A stretch of 64,000 nt of DNA from assembly GCF_003176895.1 (NCBI RefSeq), contig NZ_QGTD01000008.1, positions 434,001 through 498,000 of the forward strand, given 5' to 3'. The DNA comes from Gracilibacillus dipsosauri. GTDB lineage: Bacteria; Bacillota; Bacilli; Bacillales; Amphibacillaceae. Numbering within the stretch: position 1 is the first letter of the stretch; every line of letters begins with the position of its first letter. Shown here in pieces: positions 54,160-64,000 of this stretch. The notes under the pieces are model-generated. The model was not told the origin of the DNA and made no database searches. It was given only the letters and a program-made list of their open reading frames with translations. The translations under genes were made by a program, and so were the position numbers.

Positions 54160-54879
54160 GTGGACAGAAAATATTTATTTTGCGTATTTATTCTTATCTT
54201 TATTACTGCTACTTTTATAACATCACTTGTGAATGCACAACCTGAAAAACAACAATTAGTCCATTTTGAAAGACTGGTACAAGAAAAACGTTATGATTTA
54301 GCATGGAAAAAGCTTGAACAACAAAAGTTAGACTTAATGAATAAAGTACAGGAGAATGCTCCATCTTTCCGTCAAAGCTTTGAAAATATGGTGGAATTAA
54401 ATATGCAAAACCTTCCGAATAGCTCTGTGTCCGATTATGAAAAAATGAAACAAGCTCAGACATTAGTCGTTGTATATGACGCGATCGTGAATAAAAAAGC
54501 ACCTCTTTGGCACAAATGGAAGGAAGAATTAGAAATCTCCATCCAAGAAATACTTCATTCTAATGAGGTAACAGAGAGCCAAGTGAAGGCGGTTATGTAT
54601 CAATGGGAGGTAATCTCACCAGTACTTAAGATGTATCTTCCGGAAGGGGAATACAAGGAGCTAGAAGCTGATTTTGATGAATTATATCAAAACAGCACTT
54701 GGAAGCAAGATTCCACATTAGAATCAGTATTTCAGCAAATGTCGCTAATTGATTTAGAAAGCTTACAAAAACAGCAACAAGAAAATTATCTACTTTGGTT
54801 GATGTTAGTAGTAGGTGGATTTATTTTCTTGTCATTATCCTATGTCGGTTGGGTAAGGTATAAAGCAGAAGGAAAATAA
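54160..54879 (+). CDS. ypjB: Sporulation protein YpjB
   Basis: 239-residue protein with an N-terminal signal/anchor (residues about 4-22), a helical extracytoplasmic body and a C-terminal membrane span (LLWLMLVVGGFIFLSLSYVGWV). The YpjB family is linked to sporulation in Bacillus, where loss has a mild effect. GTG start with GAAGAAGGGG upstream. It follows ypjA. Confidence 0.82.
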   Translation: MDRKYLFCVFILIFITATFITSLVNAQPEKQQLVHFERLVQEKRYDLAWKKLEQQKLDLMNKVQENAPSFRQSFENMVELNMQNLPNSSVSDYEKMKQAQTLVVVYDAIVNKKAPLWHKWKEELEISIQEILHSNEVTESQVKAVMYQWEVISPVLKMYLPEGEYKELEADFDELYQNSTWKQDSTLESVFQQMSLIDLESLQKQQQENYLLWLMLVVGGFIFLSLSYVGWVRYKAEGK

Positions 54880-54943
54880 TTCATAGCTTCACCATGTGAA
54901 AGCACCCACATAAAAAACACACTATTTAAAATAAGCGTACAAA

Positions 54944-54972
54944 TTGACAGATGTTCATTTTTTGACTAAAAT
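54944..54972 (+). promoter_or_regulatory. Sigma-A promoter for the zinc metallopeptidase
   Basis: TTGACA (54944-54949), 17-base spacer, TAAAAT (54967-54972), 32 bases before the start codon. Confidence 0.65.
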
Positions 54973-55004
54973 TGACCTATATAGAATGCTTGGAGGAATG
55001 ACAA

Positions 55005-55676
55005 ATGGGGTATTTGATTTATCTTGTAATACTCATTGCCGTACCTTTAATTGCCCAATCAAAGGTGAAAAGTACGTATAAGAAATATTCTAAGGTAATG
55101 AATTCGAATATGGTAACAGGGGCACAAGTGGCTAGAAAAATACTGGATGATAATGGCCTGTATCACGTTTCAATTGAAGAGACAAGAGGAACACTCTCCG
55201 ATCATTATGATCCAAGGAAAAAGGTAGTTCGCTTGTCCAGTGATAACTATCATGGCTATTCTGCAGCAGCTGCAGCTATTGCGGCACATGAGGTAGGACA
55301 TGCCATTCAAGATGCAGAATCCTATGCATTTTTACGTTTCCGTCACAGTCTTGTTCCAATTGCGGGCTTTGGAGATAAAATGTCGTTTATCTTTATCATA
55401 GCAGGTTTCCTTCTTGGGCAAATGAACTTAGTCTTAATTGGAGTTATTTTTATGGCGTTTGCTGTATTATTCCAATTAGTAACATTGCCTGTGGAATTTG
55501 ATGCATCGAACCGTGCAATGGCACAATTAGTTTCATCAGGTATCATTCGCAACAATGAAGAGAGACAAACAAAAAAGGTACTAAACGCCGCAGCATTAAC
55601 CTATGTCGCTGCAGCATTAGTTGCAGTAGCAGAGCTCATCCGCTTTGCATCCATATTCCTATTAAGTGAAGAATAG
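55005..55676 (+). CDS. YugP-family zinc metallopeptidase, membrane-bound
   Basis: 223-residue membrane protease with the zinc motif HEVGHAIQDAE and further ligands in PVEFDASNRAMAQL. It has an N-terminal membrane segment (residues about 3-18) and three further segments. NGLYHVSIEETRGTLSDHYDPRKKVVRLS is the substrate-side block of the family. In B. subtilis ypjC occupies this place, so the family differs from the reference. Own promoter and terminator; substrate unknown. Confidence 0.88.
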   Translation: MGYLIYLVILIAVPLIAQSKVKSTYKKYSKVMNSNMVTGAQVARKILDDNGLYHVSIEETRGTLSDHYDPRKKVVRLSSDNYHGYSAAAAAIAAHEVGHAIQDAESYAFLRFRHSLVPIAGFGDKMSFIFIIAGFLLGQMNLVLIGVIFMAFAVLFQLVTLPVEFDASNRAMAQLVSSGIIRNNEERQTKKVLNAAALTYVAAALVAVAELIRFASIFLLSEE

Positions 55677-55684
55677 TATTTCCT

Positions 55685-55714
55685 AAGGCAGATGTATATA
55701 GCATCTGCTTTTTT
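55685..55714 (+). terminator. Terminator after the metallopeptidase
   Basis: Stem AGGCAGATG / CATCTGCTT (one G-U) with a 7-base loop, followed by TTTT. Confidence 0.85.
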
Positions 55715-55766
55715 GATATGGAGAAAAAGTATTTCCGTTCGTAATAAATCAAGCTGTCGATAAATC

Positions 55767-55794
55767 TTCATTGATTAGGAAGGAATGTTATACT
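55767..55794 (+). promoter_or_regulatory. Candidate sigma-A promoter for ypjD-dapB operon
   Basis: TTCATT (55767-55772), 16-base spacer, TATACT (55789-55794), 20 bases before the ypjD start. It would drive the long run from ypjD to panD, which has no terminator until 62.8 kb. Confidence 0.45.
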
Positions 55795-55814
55795 TTATTT
55801 AAGGAGGTATTAGA

Positions 55815-56153
55815 ATGTATAATAAAGATAGTGTCCAGGATATGCAGAAACGAGTCGATGCTTTTATCTCTCAATTTGAAGAAGGTTATTTCTCACCAAT
55901 GAGTATGTTAGCAAGATTCACTGAAGAGATCGGTGAACTTGCGCGAGAGGTTAACCATGTATATGGAGAAAAGCCAAAAAAATCTACAGAAGAAGAAAAT
56001 ACGATCGAAGCAGAGCTCGGTGATCTTTTTTTCGTCATGATAAGCTTCGCTAATTCACAAAATATAAATCTTGGCACAGCTTTTGATCAAGCCATGACAA
56101 AAATAGAAACAAGAGACAAGAATCGATGGACCAAGAAAGAACTGGAGGAATAA
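55815..56153 (+). CDS. ypjD: MazG-like nucleotide pyrophosphohydrolase YpjD
   Basis: 112-residue all-helical pyrophosphohydrolase. Metal ligands lie in the two motifs EEIGELAREVNHVYG and EAELGDLFFVMISFAN, so it probably hydrolyses nucleoside triphosphates to monophosphates. AAGGAGG upstream of the ATG. First gene of the ypjD-dapB-mgsA-bshA-cca-birA-pan run; dapB starts three bases after its stop. Confidence 0.93.
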   Translation: MYNKDSVQDMQKRVDAFISQFEEGYFSPMSMLARFTEEIGELAREVNHVYGEKPKKSTEEENTIEAELGDLFFVMISFANSQNINLGTAFDQAMTKIETRDKNRWTKKELEE

Positions 56154-56156
56154 ACA

Positions 56157-56957
56157 TTGGATAAAATTAAAGTTATTGTGGCAGGACCTAGAGGAAAAAT
56201 GGGTGCAGAAGCACTTCGTATGATCGAAAAACAATCAGATTTAGAACTAGTTGCTTGCCTTGACCATAAGTATGAAGGAAAAAACATACAAGAATTTGAA
56301 GAACTGCCAAACTTAGATGCTGTTATCTATACGAATATAGAAGAATGCTTATCAACCGTTCAAGCAGATGTATTGGTAGACCTAACAACTCCTGAATTTG
56401 GTTACATACATACGAAGACAGCTATTTTAAACGGAGTTCGGCCAGTGGTCGGAACAACAGGCTTTACAGAGGAAGAATTGAAGGAATTAACAGACTTAGC
56501 AGAGGAAAAAGAAATTGGTGTCATCATTGCACCGAATTTTGCACTTGGCGCAGTATTAATGATGCAATTTTCTAAATGGGCAGCAAAATACTTTCCAGAT
56601 GTAGAAATCATTGAAAAGCATCATGATCGTAAATTAGACGCACCATCTGGTACAGCTGTTAAAACGGCTGCTTTAATTAAAGAAGTAAGAGAATCCAAAC
56701 AGCAAGGACATCCAGATGAAAAAGAAACGATTGCAGGGGCACGTGGAGCCGATGTAGATGGTATGAGAATTCACAGCATGAGGCTGCCAGGACTTGTCGC
56801 ACATCAAGAAGTGGTTTTTGGTTCAAAAGGGGAAAATTTAACGATTAAGCATGACTCGTTTCATCGAGAATCCTTTATGACAGGAGTTAAACTTGCTATT
56901 GATCAAGTAATAAAGCTAGATCTACTCGTTTATGGGTTAGAAAATATATTAGAATAG
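56157..56957 (+). CDS. dapB: 4-hydroxy-tetrahydrodipicolinate reductase
   Basis: 266-residue enzyme of the diaminopimelate/lysine branch. Nucleotide loop [16 protein letters not shown], the catalytic [19 protein letters not shown] block, and [17 protein letters not shown]. Its product leads to diaminopimelate for cell wall, lysine (lysA, 2.8 kb) and spore dipicolinate. TTG start. mgsA begins next to its stop. Confidence 0.96.
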   Translation: MDKIKVIVAGPRGKMGAEALRMIEKQSDLELVACLDHKYEGKNIQEFEELPNLDAVIYTNIEECLSTVQADVLVDLTTPEFGYIHTKTAILNGVRPVVGTTGFTEEELKELTDLAEEKEIGVIIAPNFALGAVLMMQFSKWAAKYFPDVEIIEKHHDRKLDAPSGTAVKTAALIKEVRESKQQGHPDEKETIAGARGADVDGMRIHSMRLPGLVAHQEVVFGSKGENLTIKHDSFHRESFMTGVKLAIDQVIKLDLLVYGLENILE

Positions 56958-56966
56958 GTGATGAGG

Positions 56967-57359
56967 ATGAACATAGCATTAATAGCTCACGATAAGAAGA
57001 AAGAGGATATGGTAACCTTTGCCATTGCCTATACGAGCATTTTAGAAAAACATACCTTATTTGCAACAGGGACGACGGGAAAAAAAATTAATGAAGCGAC
57101 AGGGTTAACGATTCATCGATTCCAATCAGGGCCACTTGGTGGGGATCAACAAATCGGTGCCAAAATCGCAAACAATGAAATGGATTTAGTGATATTCTTT
57201 CGAGACCCTTTAACAGCACAACCCCATGAACCAGATATTACTGCACTAATAAGGTTGTGTGATGTTTACCAAATCCCTCTAGTTACGAATTTGGGTGGTG
57301 CAGAGGTGTTAATTCGCGCGCTCGACGCTGGATTCTTCAATTGGAGAAATTTAAAATAA
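56967..57359 (+). CDS. mgsA: Methylglyoxal synthase
   Basis: 130-residue enzyme converting dihydroxyacetone phosphate to methylglyoxal and phosphate. The phosphate loop is [10 protein letters not shown]; catalytic aspartates lie in [12 protein letters not shown] and [17 protein letters not shown] 56967 gives the family start [15 protein letters not shown] 56958 and ATG 56961 are less likely. Methylglyoxal is detoxified by bacillithiol, and bshA is the next gene. Confidence 0.94.
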   Translation: MNIALIAHDKKKEDMVTFAIAYTSILEKHTLFATGTTGKKINEATGLTIHRFQSGPLGGDQQIGAKIANNEMDLVIFFRDPLTAQPHEPDITALIRLCDVYQIPLVTNLGGAEVLIRALDAGFFNWRNLK

Positions 57360-57389
57360 CCACAATTGGAAGATAGGTAGGTTTTGTAT

Positions 57390-58520
57390 ATGAAAATAGG
57401 AATTACATGTTATCCTTCTGTAGGCGGTTCTGGTATTATCGCAACAGAACTTGGGAAAATGCTTGCTGAAAAAGGGCATGAAATTCATTTTATCACCTCT
57501 AGTGTACCCTTTAGACTAGATTCATTTTATCCTAATATCTATTTTCATGAGGTTGAAATGAGTCATTATCCAGTATTTCAGTATCCGCCGTATGATTTAG
57601 CACTTGCAACCAAAATAGCAGAGGTTATCGATAATGAGAAGCTGGATATTATTCATGCACATTATGCAATGCCCCATGCTATTTGTGCTATTTTGGCAAA
57701 GCAAATGGCGAAACACCCAACAAAAATTGTCACAACATTACATGGTACAGATATTACAGTTTTAGGAATTGATTTAAGCTTAAAGAAAATCATTAAATTC
57801 GGAATGGAACAATCTGATGCGGTTACAGCGGTTTCTCAGAGCCTGGTACAGCAAACCAAAGACATGCTAGAAACAAATAAAGAGATCGAGGTCATATATA
57901 ACTTTGTTAATGAGAAAGAATATTATAAGCTTCAAAACACCAATCTGAAGGAAAAATACGGAATTCAAGATTCGGAAAAGGTACTTATTCATATTTCTAA
58001 TTTTCGTAAAGTGAAGCGAGTAGAAGACGTTGTTCGAACTTTTGCGAAAGTAAATGAACAGATTCCTGCCCGGCTTCTCCTGATTGGAGATGGCCCAGAA
58101 TACTGCCAAATTGTTGAATTAGTAAAAACGCTAGGGCTTAGTGAGTCTGTTCATTTCCTTGGAAAGCAAAAAAACATTCCAGAATTATTGTCTATTTCTG
58201 ATATCAATCTATTATTATCAGAAAAAGAAAGCTTTGGTTTAGTATTATTAGAAGCAATGGCTTGTGGTGTTCCATGTATTGGAACAAATATAGGTGGAAT
58301 TCCAGAAGTGATCCAACATAAAGAAAATGGTTATATCGAAGAGCTAGGAGATGTGCAAGCGTTCGCTGATCGAATCCTTACTTTATTAGAAGATAAAGAG
58401 AAGTATCTACAATTTTCTAGAAATGCAATTAATCATGTGAAAACTAACTTTTCTTCAGACCAAATTAGAAACCAATATGAAAGACTTTATCAAAAAGTTT
58501 TAGGAGTCGGACATGAGTAA
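57390..58520 (+). CDS. bshA: Bacillithiol glycosyltransferase BshA
   Basis: 376-residue GT4 glycosyltransferase joining N-acetylglucosamine to L-malate, the first bacillithiol step. [50 protein letters not shown], and [22 protein letters not shown] are the donor/acceptor blocks. ATG 57390 has AGGTAGG 8 bases upstream. In B. subtilis the deacetylase gene bshB1 comes between mgsA and bshA; it is not here. Confidence 0.95.
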   Translation: MKIGITCYPSVGGSGIIATELGKMLAEKGHEIHFITSSVPFRLDSFYPNIYFHEVEMSHYPVFQYPPYDLALATKIAEVIDNEKLDIIHAHYAMPHAICAILAKQMAKHPTKIVTTLHGTDITVLGIDLSLKKIIKFGMEQSDAVTAVSQSLVQQTKDMLETNKEIEVIYNFVNEKEYYKLQNTNLKEKYGIQDSEKVLIHISNFRKVKRVEDVVRTFAKVNEQIPARLLLIGDGPEYCQIVELVKTLGLSESVHFLGKQKNIPELLSISDINLLLSEKESFGLVLLEAMACGVPCIGTNIGGIPEVIQHKENGYIEELGDVQAFADRILTLLEDKEKYLQFSRNAINHVKTNFSSDQIRNQYERLYQKVLGVGHE

Positions 58521-59703
58521 ATGGTTATTTTCCCATGCTTTTAAAATCATTGAACAGATAGAATCTAATCGATTTCAAGCATTTATAGTAGGTGGTGCTG
58601 TACGCGATTATCTGCTTAACCGTCCTATATCAGATATCGATATTGCGACAGATGCTTTGCCTGCAGATATAATGAAAATATTTGATAAAGTAATTCCTAC
58701 AGGCATTAAACATGGGACTGTGCTCGTTCGGTCCCAGCAGTTATCTTTTGAGATCACAACCTTTCGAAAAGAAAGTGGTTATCAAGACCACAGACATCCA
58801 GATAGTGTGACTTTTGTCTCGGATATAGAAGAAGATCTGTCAAGAAGAGATTTTACGATGAACGCATTAGCAATGGCTCGCAATTTCAAGGTCATTGATC
58901 CATTCGGAGGAGAAAGTGATATTAAGGCTCAAATCATTCGAATGGTAGGTAATCCTAATCATCGATTACAAGAGGATCCGTTAAGGATGATGCGAGCTGT
59001 CCGATTTAGTAGCCAGCTTGGTTTTGCTGTCGACCCGATAACCTTAAAAGCTATTCAAAAAAATGCACTATTATTAGAACATATCGCAGTAGAAAGAATA
59101 GCAGTAGAATGGGAGAAGCTTCTTACAGGCTCTTATATGAGAAAAGGCCTGCAGCTATTATTGGAAACTGGCATTCATTCACATTTACCTCTTTTATCAG
59201 AACACGTAGAGGTTCAAAATCAGTTAAAGAAATTAAAAGTGCCTTTCCCTAGTATGACCGCATTTATCGCATGGGCACATTTACTAAAACGAAATACCCC
59301 CATTTCAGCATGGTCACGCAAGTGGAAACTATCTAATCAACAAAAGAAGGATGCTAATCTACTCGTAAAAGTTTTTGATATTTTATATGACGAAAATCAA
59401 TGGAAATGGGCTGTGTATCTTTTACCGGAACGTCTTATCTCTTCCTTTGTAGCCGTTTATACAAGCTTTACAAAACAACCGATTACTATGGAAAAAATAA
59501 TTGATATAAAGAGGAACCTACCTATAAACTCTCGTGCTCAGCTTGATATTAATGGGAAAGATGTGATGAAATGTTTTCCTGAAAGATCGAAAGGTCCCTG
59601 GATACAAAAAAATCTAGAACGTGTGGAACAAGCAGTAGTCAACGGGGAAATTGAAAATGATTCAAAAAAAATAAGTGAGTGGATATTAAATGAAAGATTC
59701 TAA
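58513..59703 (+). CDS. cca: CCA-adding tRNA nucleotidyltransferase
   Basis: 396-residue class II enzyme restoring the tRNA 3' CCA end. Active-site [22 protein letters not shown], the second motif [15 protein letters not shown], and the RNA-binding [18 protein letters not shown] block. It overlaps bshA by 8 bases and birA by 14, so it is strongly coupled within the operon. Confidence 0.96.
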   Translation: MSKWLFSHAFKIIEQIESNRFQAFIVGGAVRDYLLNRPISDIDIATDALPADIMKIFDKVIPTGIKHGTVLVRSQQLSFEITTFRKESGYQDHRHPDSVTFVSDIEEDLSRRDFTMNALAMARNFKVIDPFGGESDIKAQIIRMVGNPNHRLQEDPLRMMRAVRFSSQLGFAVDPITLKAIQKNALLLEHIAVERIAVEWEKLLTGSYMRKGLQLLLETGIHSHLPLLSEHVEVQNQLKKLKVPFPSMTAFIAWAHLLKRNTPISAWSRKWKLSNQQKKDANLLVKVFDILYDENQWKWAVYLLPERLISSFVAVYTSFTKQPITMEKIIDIKRNLPINSRAQLDINGKDVMKCFPERSKGPWIQKNLERVEQAVVNGEIENDSKKISEWILNERF

Positions 59704-60667
59704 ACGCAATCAATTGATACAGCTATTAGCGAAGCATGAAGAAGACTATATTTCTGGCCAAACATTGTCAGACAAATTAGGTATATCAAGAACAGCTGTC
59801 TGGAAGCATATTAATGAATTAAAAAAAGATGGGTATCAGTTCGAATCTGCCCCCCGAAAAGGTTATAAGTTAATTCATCGTTCTTCTGATCTCAGCGAAA
59901 GCTCGATTAAATGGGATTTACAAACAAACTGGGTAGGACAAAAAGTTTATTTTCAAGAAGAAATGGATTCTACACAGGATTACGCTCATCGGCTGGCGAG
60001 AAAAAATGCGGAACATGGCACAGTTGTCATCACTAATAAACAAAAAAAGGGTAGGGGAAGGATGAACAGAAGCTGGGAATCTAACCACCCAGAGGGTATC
60101 TGGATAAGCATCCTCTTACGACCTGACACCCCTCCACATCATGCTTCCCAGATGACGTTATTTACAGCAGTAAGTATTGTGGAATCATTAAGACTTATAA
60201 CGAATGCAGATATCCAGATTAAATGGCCAAATGACCTCTACTTAAACGGAAAAAAAATATGCGGCATTTTAACAGAAATGCAGGCAGAGCTTGATCAAAT
60301 AGACTACTTAATTATTGGTTTTGGGATTAATGTCAATCAAACATTGGCTACTTTTCCAGAGGACTTAAAGAATAAATCGACTTCCCTTTCGATTGAAACA
60401 GGAAAGGAATGGAATCGCAAGGAGTTAATCCAAATTATCCTAGAGAATTTTGAAGATCATTATCATCACTATCTTGAAAATGGATTCCATCATACAAAAC
60501 AAAAATGGATGAACTATGCATATAAATTAAATGAAAAAGTGGAAGTTAAAACTCCAAAGTCGCATTATTCCGCTACCATTCAAGGTATTAATGATGAAGG
60601 TGCTTTAATTGTCAAAAAGGAAAATCAACAACTAGAAACGATCTATAGTGCAGAAATTCATTGGTAA
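59690..60667 (+). CDS. birA: Biotin--protein ligase and biotin repressor BirA
   Basis: 325-residue bifunctional protein. N-terminal winged helix ([24 protein letters not shown], residues about 25-55) for DNA binding, then the biotin ligase core with [13 protein letters not shown] and [21 protein letters not shown], and a C-terminal SH3-like domain. It attaches biotin to carboxylases and may repress bio genes elsewhere. Overlaps cca and ends just inside the panB leader. Confidence 0.96.
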   Translation: MKDSKRNQLIQLLAKHEEDYISGQTLSDKLGISRTAVWKHINELKKDGYQFESAPRKGYKLIHRSSDLSESSIKWDLQTNWVGQKVYFQEEMDSTQDYAHRLARKNAEHGTVVITNKQKKGRGRMNRSWESNHPEGIWISILLRPDTPPHHASQMTLFTAVSIVESLRLITNADIQIKWPNDLYLNGKKICGILTEMQAELDQIDYLIIGFGINVNQTLATFPEDLKNKSTSLSIETGKEWNRKELIQIILENFEDHYHHYLENGFHHTKQKWMNYAYKLNEKVEVKTPKSHYSATIQGINDEGALIVKKENQQLETIYSAEIHW

Positions 60668-60681
60668 GAGGGGAATTTTTT

Positions 60682-61518
60682 ATGAAATCAACCATTCAAT
60701 TAAAAGAAATGAAAAAAAATAATGAAAAAATAACGATGGTAACAGCATATGATTTTCCATCAGCTAAAATAGTAGAAGAAGCTGAAATGGATATGATTTT
60801 AGTAGGAGATTCGTTAGGAATGGTAGTTTTAGGATATTCATCCACCGTGGAAGTAACAATGGAAGACATGATTCATCATGCAAAAGCTGTAACACGAGGT
60901 GCACCAAATACATTTGTCGTAGTGGATATGCCCTTCATGTCCTACCACATTTCAATGGAACAGGCTATGGTAAATGCACAGAGATTAATGCAAAAAACTA
61001 ATGCTCAAGCATTGAAGCTCGAGGGTGCATCCCCAGATGTTTTACAATTGGTTAAAAAGCTTACGGATGCAGGGGTACCTGTCATTGGACATTTAGGTTT
61101 AACACCTCAATCAGTTCATGTCTTAGGAGGCTATCGGGTGCAAGGTAAGGATAAGGCAACTGCCCTAAAATTAATCGATGATGCTAAAAAGTTAGAACAA
61201 AATGGTGCGATTAGTATTGTTCTCGAGTGTGTACCGGATCGATTAGCAAAACATATTACAAAATCACTTTCTATCCCGACGATCGGAATTGGTGCTGGAA
61301 AGGATTGCGACGGTCAGGTTCTTGTATTTCATGACCTATTACAATATGGTGTTTCGTATACACCCTCTTTTGTAGAAAAATATGCACAAACTGGCGATCT
61401 TATAAAAGAGGCGTTAAAGACATATAACAATGAAGTTAGAACGCAACAATTTCCAACTGAATCTCATACATTCTTAATGGAAGAATCACTTGCTAAGGAA
61501 TTACAATTGGAGGAGTAA
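60682..61518 (+). CDS. panB: 3-methyl-2-oxobutanoate hydroxymethyltransferase
   Basis: 278-residue first enzyme of pantothenate synthesis, using methylenetetrahydrofolate. [59 protein letters not shown] and [15 protein letters not shown] are the conserved blocks. ATG 60682 has AGAGGGGA 7 bases upstream. panC starts two bases after the stop. Confidence 0.97.
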   Translation: MKSTIQLKEMKKNNEKITMVTAYDFPSAKIVEEAEMDMILVGDSLGMVVLGYSSTVEVTMEDMIHHAKAVTRGAPNTFVVVDMPFMSYHISMEQAMVNAQRLMQKTNAQALKLEGASPDVLQLVKKLTDAGVPVIGHLGLTPQSVHVLGGYRVQGKDKATALKLIDDAKKLEQNGAISIVLECVPDRLAKHITKSLSIPTIGIGAGKDCDGQVLVFHDLLQYGVSYTPSFVEKYAQTGDLIKEALKTYNNEVRTQQFPTESHTFLMEESLAKELQLEE

Positions 61519-61520
61519 CC

Positions 61521-62372
61521 ATGAAGATTATCAGAAAAGTAAACGACATGATTACCCTTTCACACGAACTCAAAAATGCTCATCTACAGATTGGTTTTGT
61601 ACCGACAATGGGTTATTTACATGAAGGGCATACCACTTTAATGGAAACGTCTATCCGAGAGAACGAAGTCACGATTGTCAGTATTTTTATAAATCCACTT
61701 CAATTTGGACCAAATGAGGATTTTGATCAATACCCGCGTGACGAAAAACGTGATATAGATATATTAAAAAAACATCAAGTTGATTATTTGTTTCTTCCAG
61801 ATGTGCAGGAAATCTACCCAAGTGAACCGACCGTTTCCATGACAGTCCAAAACAGAACGAATGTTTTATGTGGTAAACGACGACCTGGCCATTTTGATGG
61901 AGTGGTGACCGTTCTATCGAAATTGTTTCATATCACTAAAGCAGATTTTGCTTATTTCGGGATGAAGGATGCCCAGCAGGTAGCGGTGATTCAAGGACTT
62001 GTTGAAGATTTAAATTTTCCTATTCAAATACGACCAGTACCAACCGTTAGAGAAAATGATGGACTTGCTAGAAGTAGTCGTAATATATACTTATCTAATC
62101 AAGAACGTAAGCAAGCTCCACATCTGTATAGAAGTTTAAAATTAGCAGAGCAATTAATCATTGACGGAGAAATTAATCCTGTTATCATAATAGAGGAAGT
62201 AAAAAAATATTTAAGTTTACATACGGATGGAAAGCTGGATTATGTGGAACTATTATCCTATCCAGAATTGAAGCCTATCCAAACGATTGGTGGACAAATT
62301 ATTATTGCTTTAGCTGTTTTTTTTGGAAAAGCAAGGTTAATTGATAATATAGTTATACAAGTAGAGAGTTAA
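61521..62372 (+). CDS. panC: Pantothenate synthetase
   Basis: 283-residue ATP-dependent ligase joining pantoate and beta-alanine. HIGH-like GFVPTMGYLHEGHTTLM, FINPLQFGPNEDFDQYPR, the ATP segment FGMKDAQQVAVIQ and the KMSKS-like region RENDGLARSSRNIYLS are present. GGAGGAG upstream of the ATG. Middle gene of panBCD. Confidence 0.97.
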   Translation: MKIIRKVNDMITLSHELKNAHLQIGFVPTMGYLHEGHTTLMETSIRENEVTIVSIFINPLQFGPNEDFDQYPRDEKRDIDILKKHQVDYLFLPDVQEIYPSEPTVSMTVQNRTNVLCGKRRPGHFDGVVTVLSKLFHITKADFAYFGMKDAQQVAVIQGLVEDLNFPIQIRPVPTVRENDGLARSSRNIYLSNQERKQAPHLYRSLKLAEQLIIDGEINPVIIIEEVKKYLSLHTDGKLDYVELLSYPELKPIQTIGGQIIIALAVFFGKARLIDNIVIQVES

Positions 62373-62399
62373 TGAACCGTATGTTTAGGGGGAAAACAT

Positions 62400-62783
62400 A
62401 TGCTACGTACGATGATGAAAGCCAAAATTCATCGGGCTAGAGTAACTGAAGCAAACTTAAATTATGTAGGAAGTATTACGATTGATGAAAATATTATGGA
62501 TGAAGTTGGTATTTTACCACATGAGAAAGTCCAAATCGTTAATAATAATAACGGCGCACGATTAGAAACATATGTTATTCCCGGAGAACGAGGGAGTAGA
62601 ACGATTTGTTTAAATGGTGCTGCAGCAAGACTTGTTCAACCTGATGATATCATTATAATTGTTTCCTACGCTCTCGTAACAGAAGAGGAGCTGAAGGATT
62701 TTCAACCAAAAGTAGCGATTATGGATAATCGCAATAATATTCTAGAAATCATACATCAAGAACCACCACTAACTAGTGGTTAA
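62400..62783 (+). CDS. panD: Aspartate 1-decarboxylase
   Basis: 127-residue pyruvoyl enzyme making beta-alanine for panC. The proenzyme self-cleaves at the Gly-Ser bond in [30 protein letters not shown] and [15 protein letters not shown]-like ([13 protein letters not shown]) segments follow. AGGGGGAAAAC precedes the ATG. Last gene of the long operon. Confidence 0.97.
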   Translation: MLRTMMKAKIHRARVTEANLNYVGSITIDENIMDEVGILPHEKVQIVNNNNGARLETYVIPGERGSRTICLNGAAARLVQPDDIIIIVSYALVTEEELKDFQPKVAIMDNRNNILEIIHQEPPLTSG

Positions 62784-62796
62784 TGAGGAATGTTAA

Positions 62797-62830
62797 AACT
62801 CTTATCATCTCACTTGATAAGAGTTTTTCT
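62797..62830 (+). terminator. Terminator after panD
   Basis: Perfect 11-base stem AACTCTTATCA / TGATAAGAGTT with a 7-base loop, followed by TTTCT. Confidence 0.9.
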
Positions 62831-62858
62831 ATCATGGAAGAAAAGAAGGCGTGATCCA

Positions 62859-64000
62859 ATGAAAAAATTTGTCGTGATTGATGTGGAAACAACTGGGCAT
62901 TCACCAGCAAAAGGTGATAAGATCATCGAAATTGGTATTGTCGTGATCGAAAATGACCAAATCGTGAAGCAATACAATCAGTTAATTAATCCAAAAAGCG
63001 GAATTCCCCCATTTATTACACAATTAACCTCTATATCAGAGGAGCAAATACGTGATAAACCTAGTTTTTCTGAGGTAGCCGATGATCTCATCCCTCTATT
63101 AGCCGATGCTATTATGGTTGCACACAATATTAACTTCGACCTCAGCTTCCTGAATGACGAGTTGACGCAAGCAGGGTTGGCGACATTGCAGCCTCCAATT
63201 ATTGATACGGTGGAATTATCACGAATTTTCTTTCCAAGAGCACCAGGCTATAAATTAGGTGAATTAGCTCAACATCTCCACCTGACACACGATCAGCCCC
63301 ACCGTGCTATTTCTGATGCCTTGGTAACAGCTGATTTATTACTCTTATTAATGAATAAAATAAATTCATTACCTATACAAGTTATCAATCAGTTATTAGA
63401 TATTTCGGTGAAGCTTAAATCAGACTTAGCTATCTTGTTACCAGATGAAAAAGAGGCAGCAATTCGTCACGATTTATGTAACTACAACGGCTTAGCCATC
63501 AAGAACTGGCAAGAATATCAAAAGCCCGAAGCAGAGAAATATGCATTATCATTTCAAGATTGTTTAGACAGATTCTATGGAGAAAATGGCTATTTGCAAA
63601 AAAAGTTTCAAGAATATGAAAGAAGAAAAGATCAACAATGGATCAGTGAAACCATCTATGATCAATTTCAGAGGAATAGACATGCAATGATCGAAGCAGA
63701 AACAGGAATAGGTAAATCTATTGCCTATTTACTACCAGCCGTTTACCAATCGATACACAGTAAAGAACCCGTAGTGATTAGTACATCTAATACGAATCTT
63801 CAAGCAAAGCTAAAAGACGAGGATATGCATAAAGTATTCTCTTTCTTTTCACAAGAATTACAAGTGACATTAGTGAAAGGGAAGCAAAATTATTTAAGCA
63901 TCGAGAAATTTTTTCAATTTTATCAAGATAGGTCGCAAAATAGTTACCATCATCTTCTAATTAAGGCTATGATTCTAGTATGGTTAACCGAAACAACTAC
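62859..64000 (+). CDS. dinG: DinG-family exonuclease/helicase, 3' end outside the window
   Basis: About 380 residues are visible of a protein usually near 930. An N-terminal DEDDh exonuclease domain like DNA polymerase III epsilon (KFVVIDVETTGHSPAKGDK, VAHNINFDLSFL, PHRAISDALVTADLL, residues about 1-165) is fused to a superfamily 2 helicase whose Walker A IEAETGIGKSIAYLLPAV is seen near the right edge. The exonuclease fusion is typical of Firmicute DinG. AAGAAGG lies 9 bases before the ATG. Confidence 0.93.
   Translation, partial: MKKFVVIDVETTGHSPAKGDKIIEIGIVVIENDQIVKQYNQLINPKSGIPPFITQLTSISEEQIRDKPSFSEVADDLIPLLADAIMVAHNINFDLSFLNDELTQAGLATLQPPIIDTVELSRIFFPRAPGYKLGELAQHLHLTHDQPHRAISDALVTADLLLLLMNKINSLPIQVINQLLDISVKLKSDLAILLPDEKEAAIRHDLCNYNGLAIKNWQEYQKPEAEKYALSFQDCLDRFYGENGYLQKKFQEYERRKDQQWISETIYDQFQRNRHAMIEAETGIGKSIAYLLPAVYQSIHSKEPVVISTSNTNLQAKLKDEDMHKVFSFFSQELQVTLVKGKQNYLSIEKFFQFYQDRSQNSYHHLLIKAMILVWLTETT

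Noticed and set aside
1-64000. Mobile elements, CRISPR arrays, tRNA or rRNA genes
   Set aside because: No transposase, integrase, spaced direct repeats or structural RNA genes were recognised in the window.

Overview
The window is a chromosomal segment of a low-GC, endospore-forming member of the Bacillaceae. Almost every gene is on the + strand, and the order follows the Bacillus subtilis spoVA-to-dinG region closely. Protein sequences are diverged from B. subtilis at a level like that of Oceanobacillus/Gracilibacillus-type relatives, but I cannot fix the genus from the sequence alone. I see no phage, insertion sequence, CRISPR array, tRNA or rRNA.

Layout. 1-9.4 kb: spoVAA-AB-AF, lysA, ppiB, ribT, a YjcZ-type micro-gene, scpA-scpB, dacB-spmA-spmB. 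9.4-17.5 kb: rluB, cytochrome c maturation genes resABC, the regulator resD, a cobalamin riboswitch with a DUF4430 lipoprotein and an ECF S component, then sigX-rsiX. 17.5-28.4 kb: fer, ypbB-recS, the cotJABC spore-coat operon, a glutamate dehydrogenase homologue lacking its catalytic lysine, ypdA, ansA, prsW, sleB-ypeB. 28.4-38.3 kb: cmk, plsC, the S1 protein ypfD, yphA, der, gpsA, spoVIF, a DUF2768 gene, yphF, spoIVA, hbs. 38.3-48.5 kb: the hepS-menG-hepT menaquinone cluster, ndk, cheR and the aromatic supraoperon aroC-aroB-aroH-hisC-tyrA-aroE. 48.5-64 kb: ypiA-ypiB-ypiF, qcrABC, ypjA-ypjB, a zinc metallopeptidase, ypjD-dapB-mgsA-bshA-cca-birA-panBCD, and the start of dinG, which runs off the window.

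Themes. Spore formation and germination (spoVA, dacB/spm, cotJ, sleB/ypeB, spoVIF, spoIVA) alternates with housekeeping genes for chromosome handling, lipid and envelope synthesis, menaquinone and respiration (hepS/menG/hepT, res, qcr), aromatic amino acids, and the lysine, pantothenate and biotin-ligase functions. bshA and ypdA indicate bacillithiol use.

The most informative departures from the reference order are gaps and replacements. spoVAC-AD-AE are missing between spoVAB and spoVAF. The riboflavin genes are missing next to ribT. resE is replaced by a cobalamin-riboswitch uptake unit. folE-mtrB and trpEDCFBA are both missing, while the flanking genes close up tightly. bshB1 is missing between mgsA and bshA. 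The gudB-position protein has GGSCGG where active enzymes have GGGKGG. Several structured leaders and palindromes are also recorded. All homology statements come from reading the sequences and remembered family features; no database search was run.
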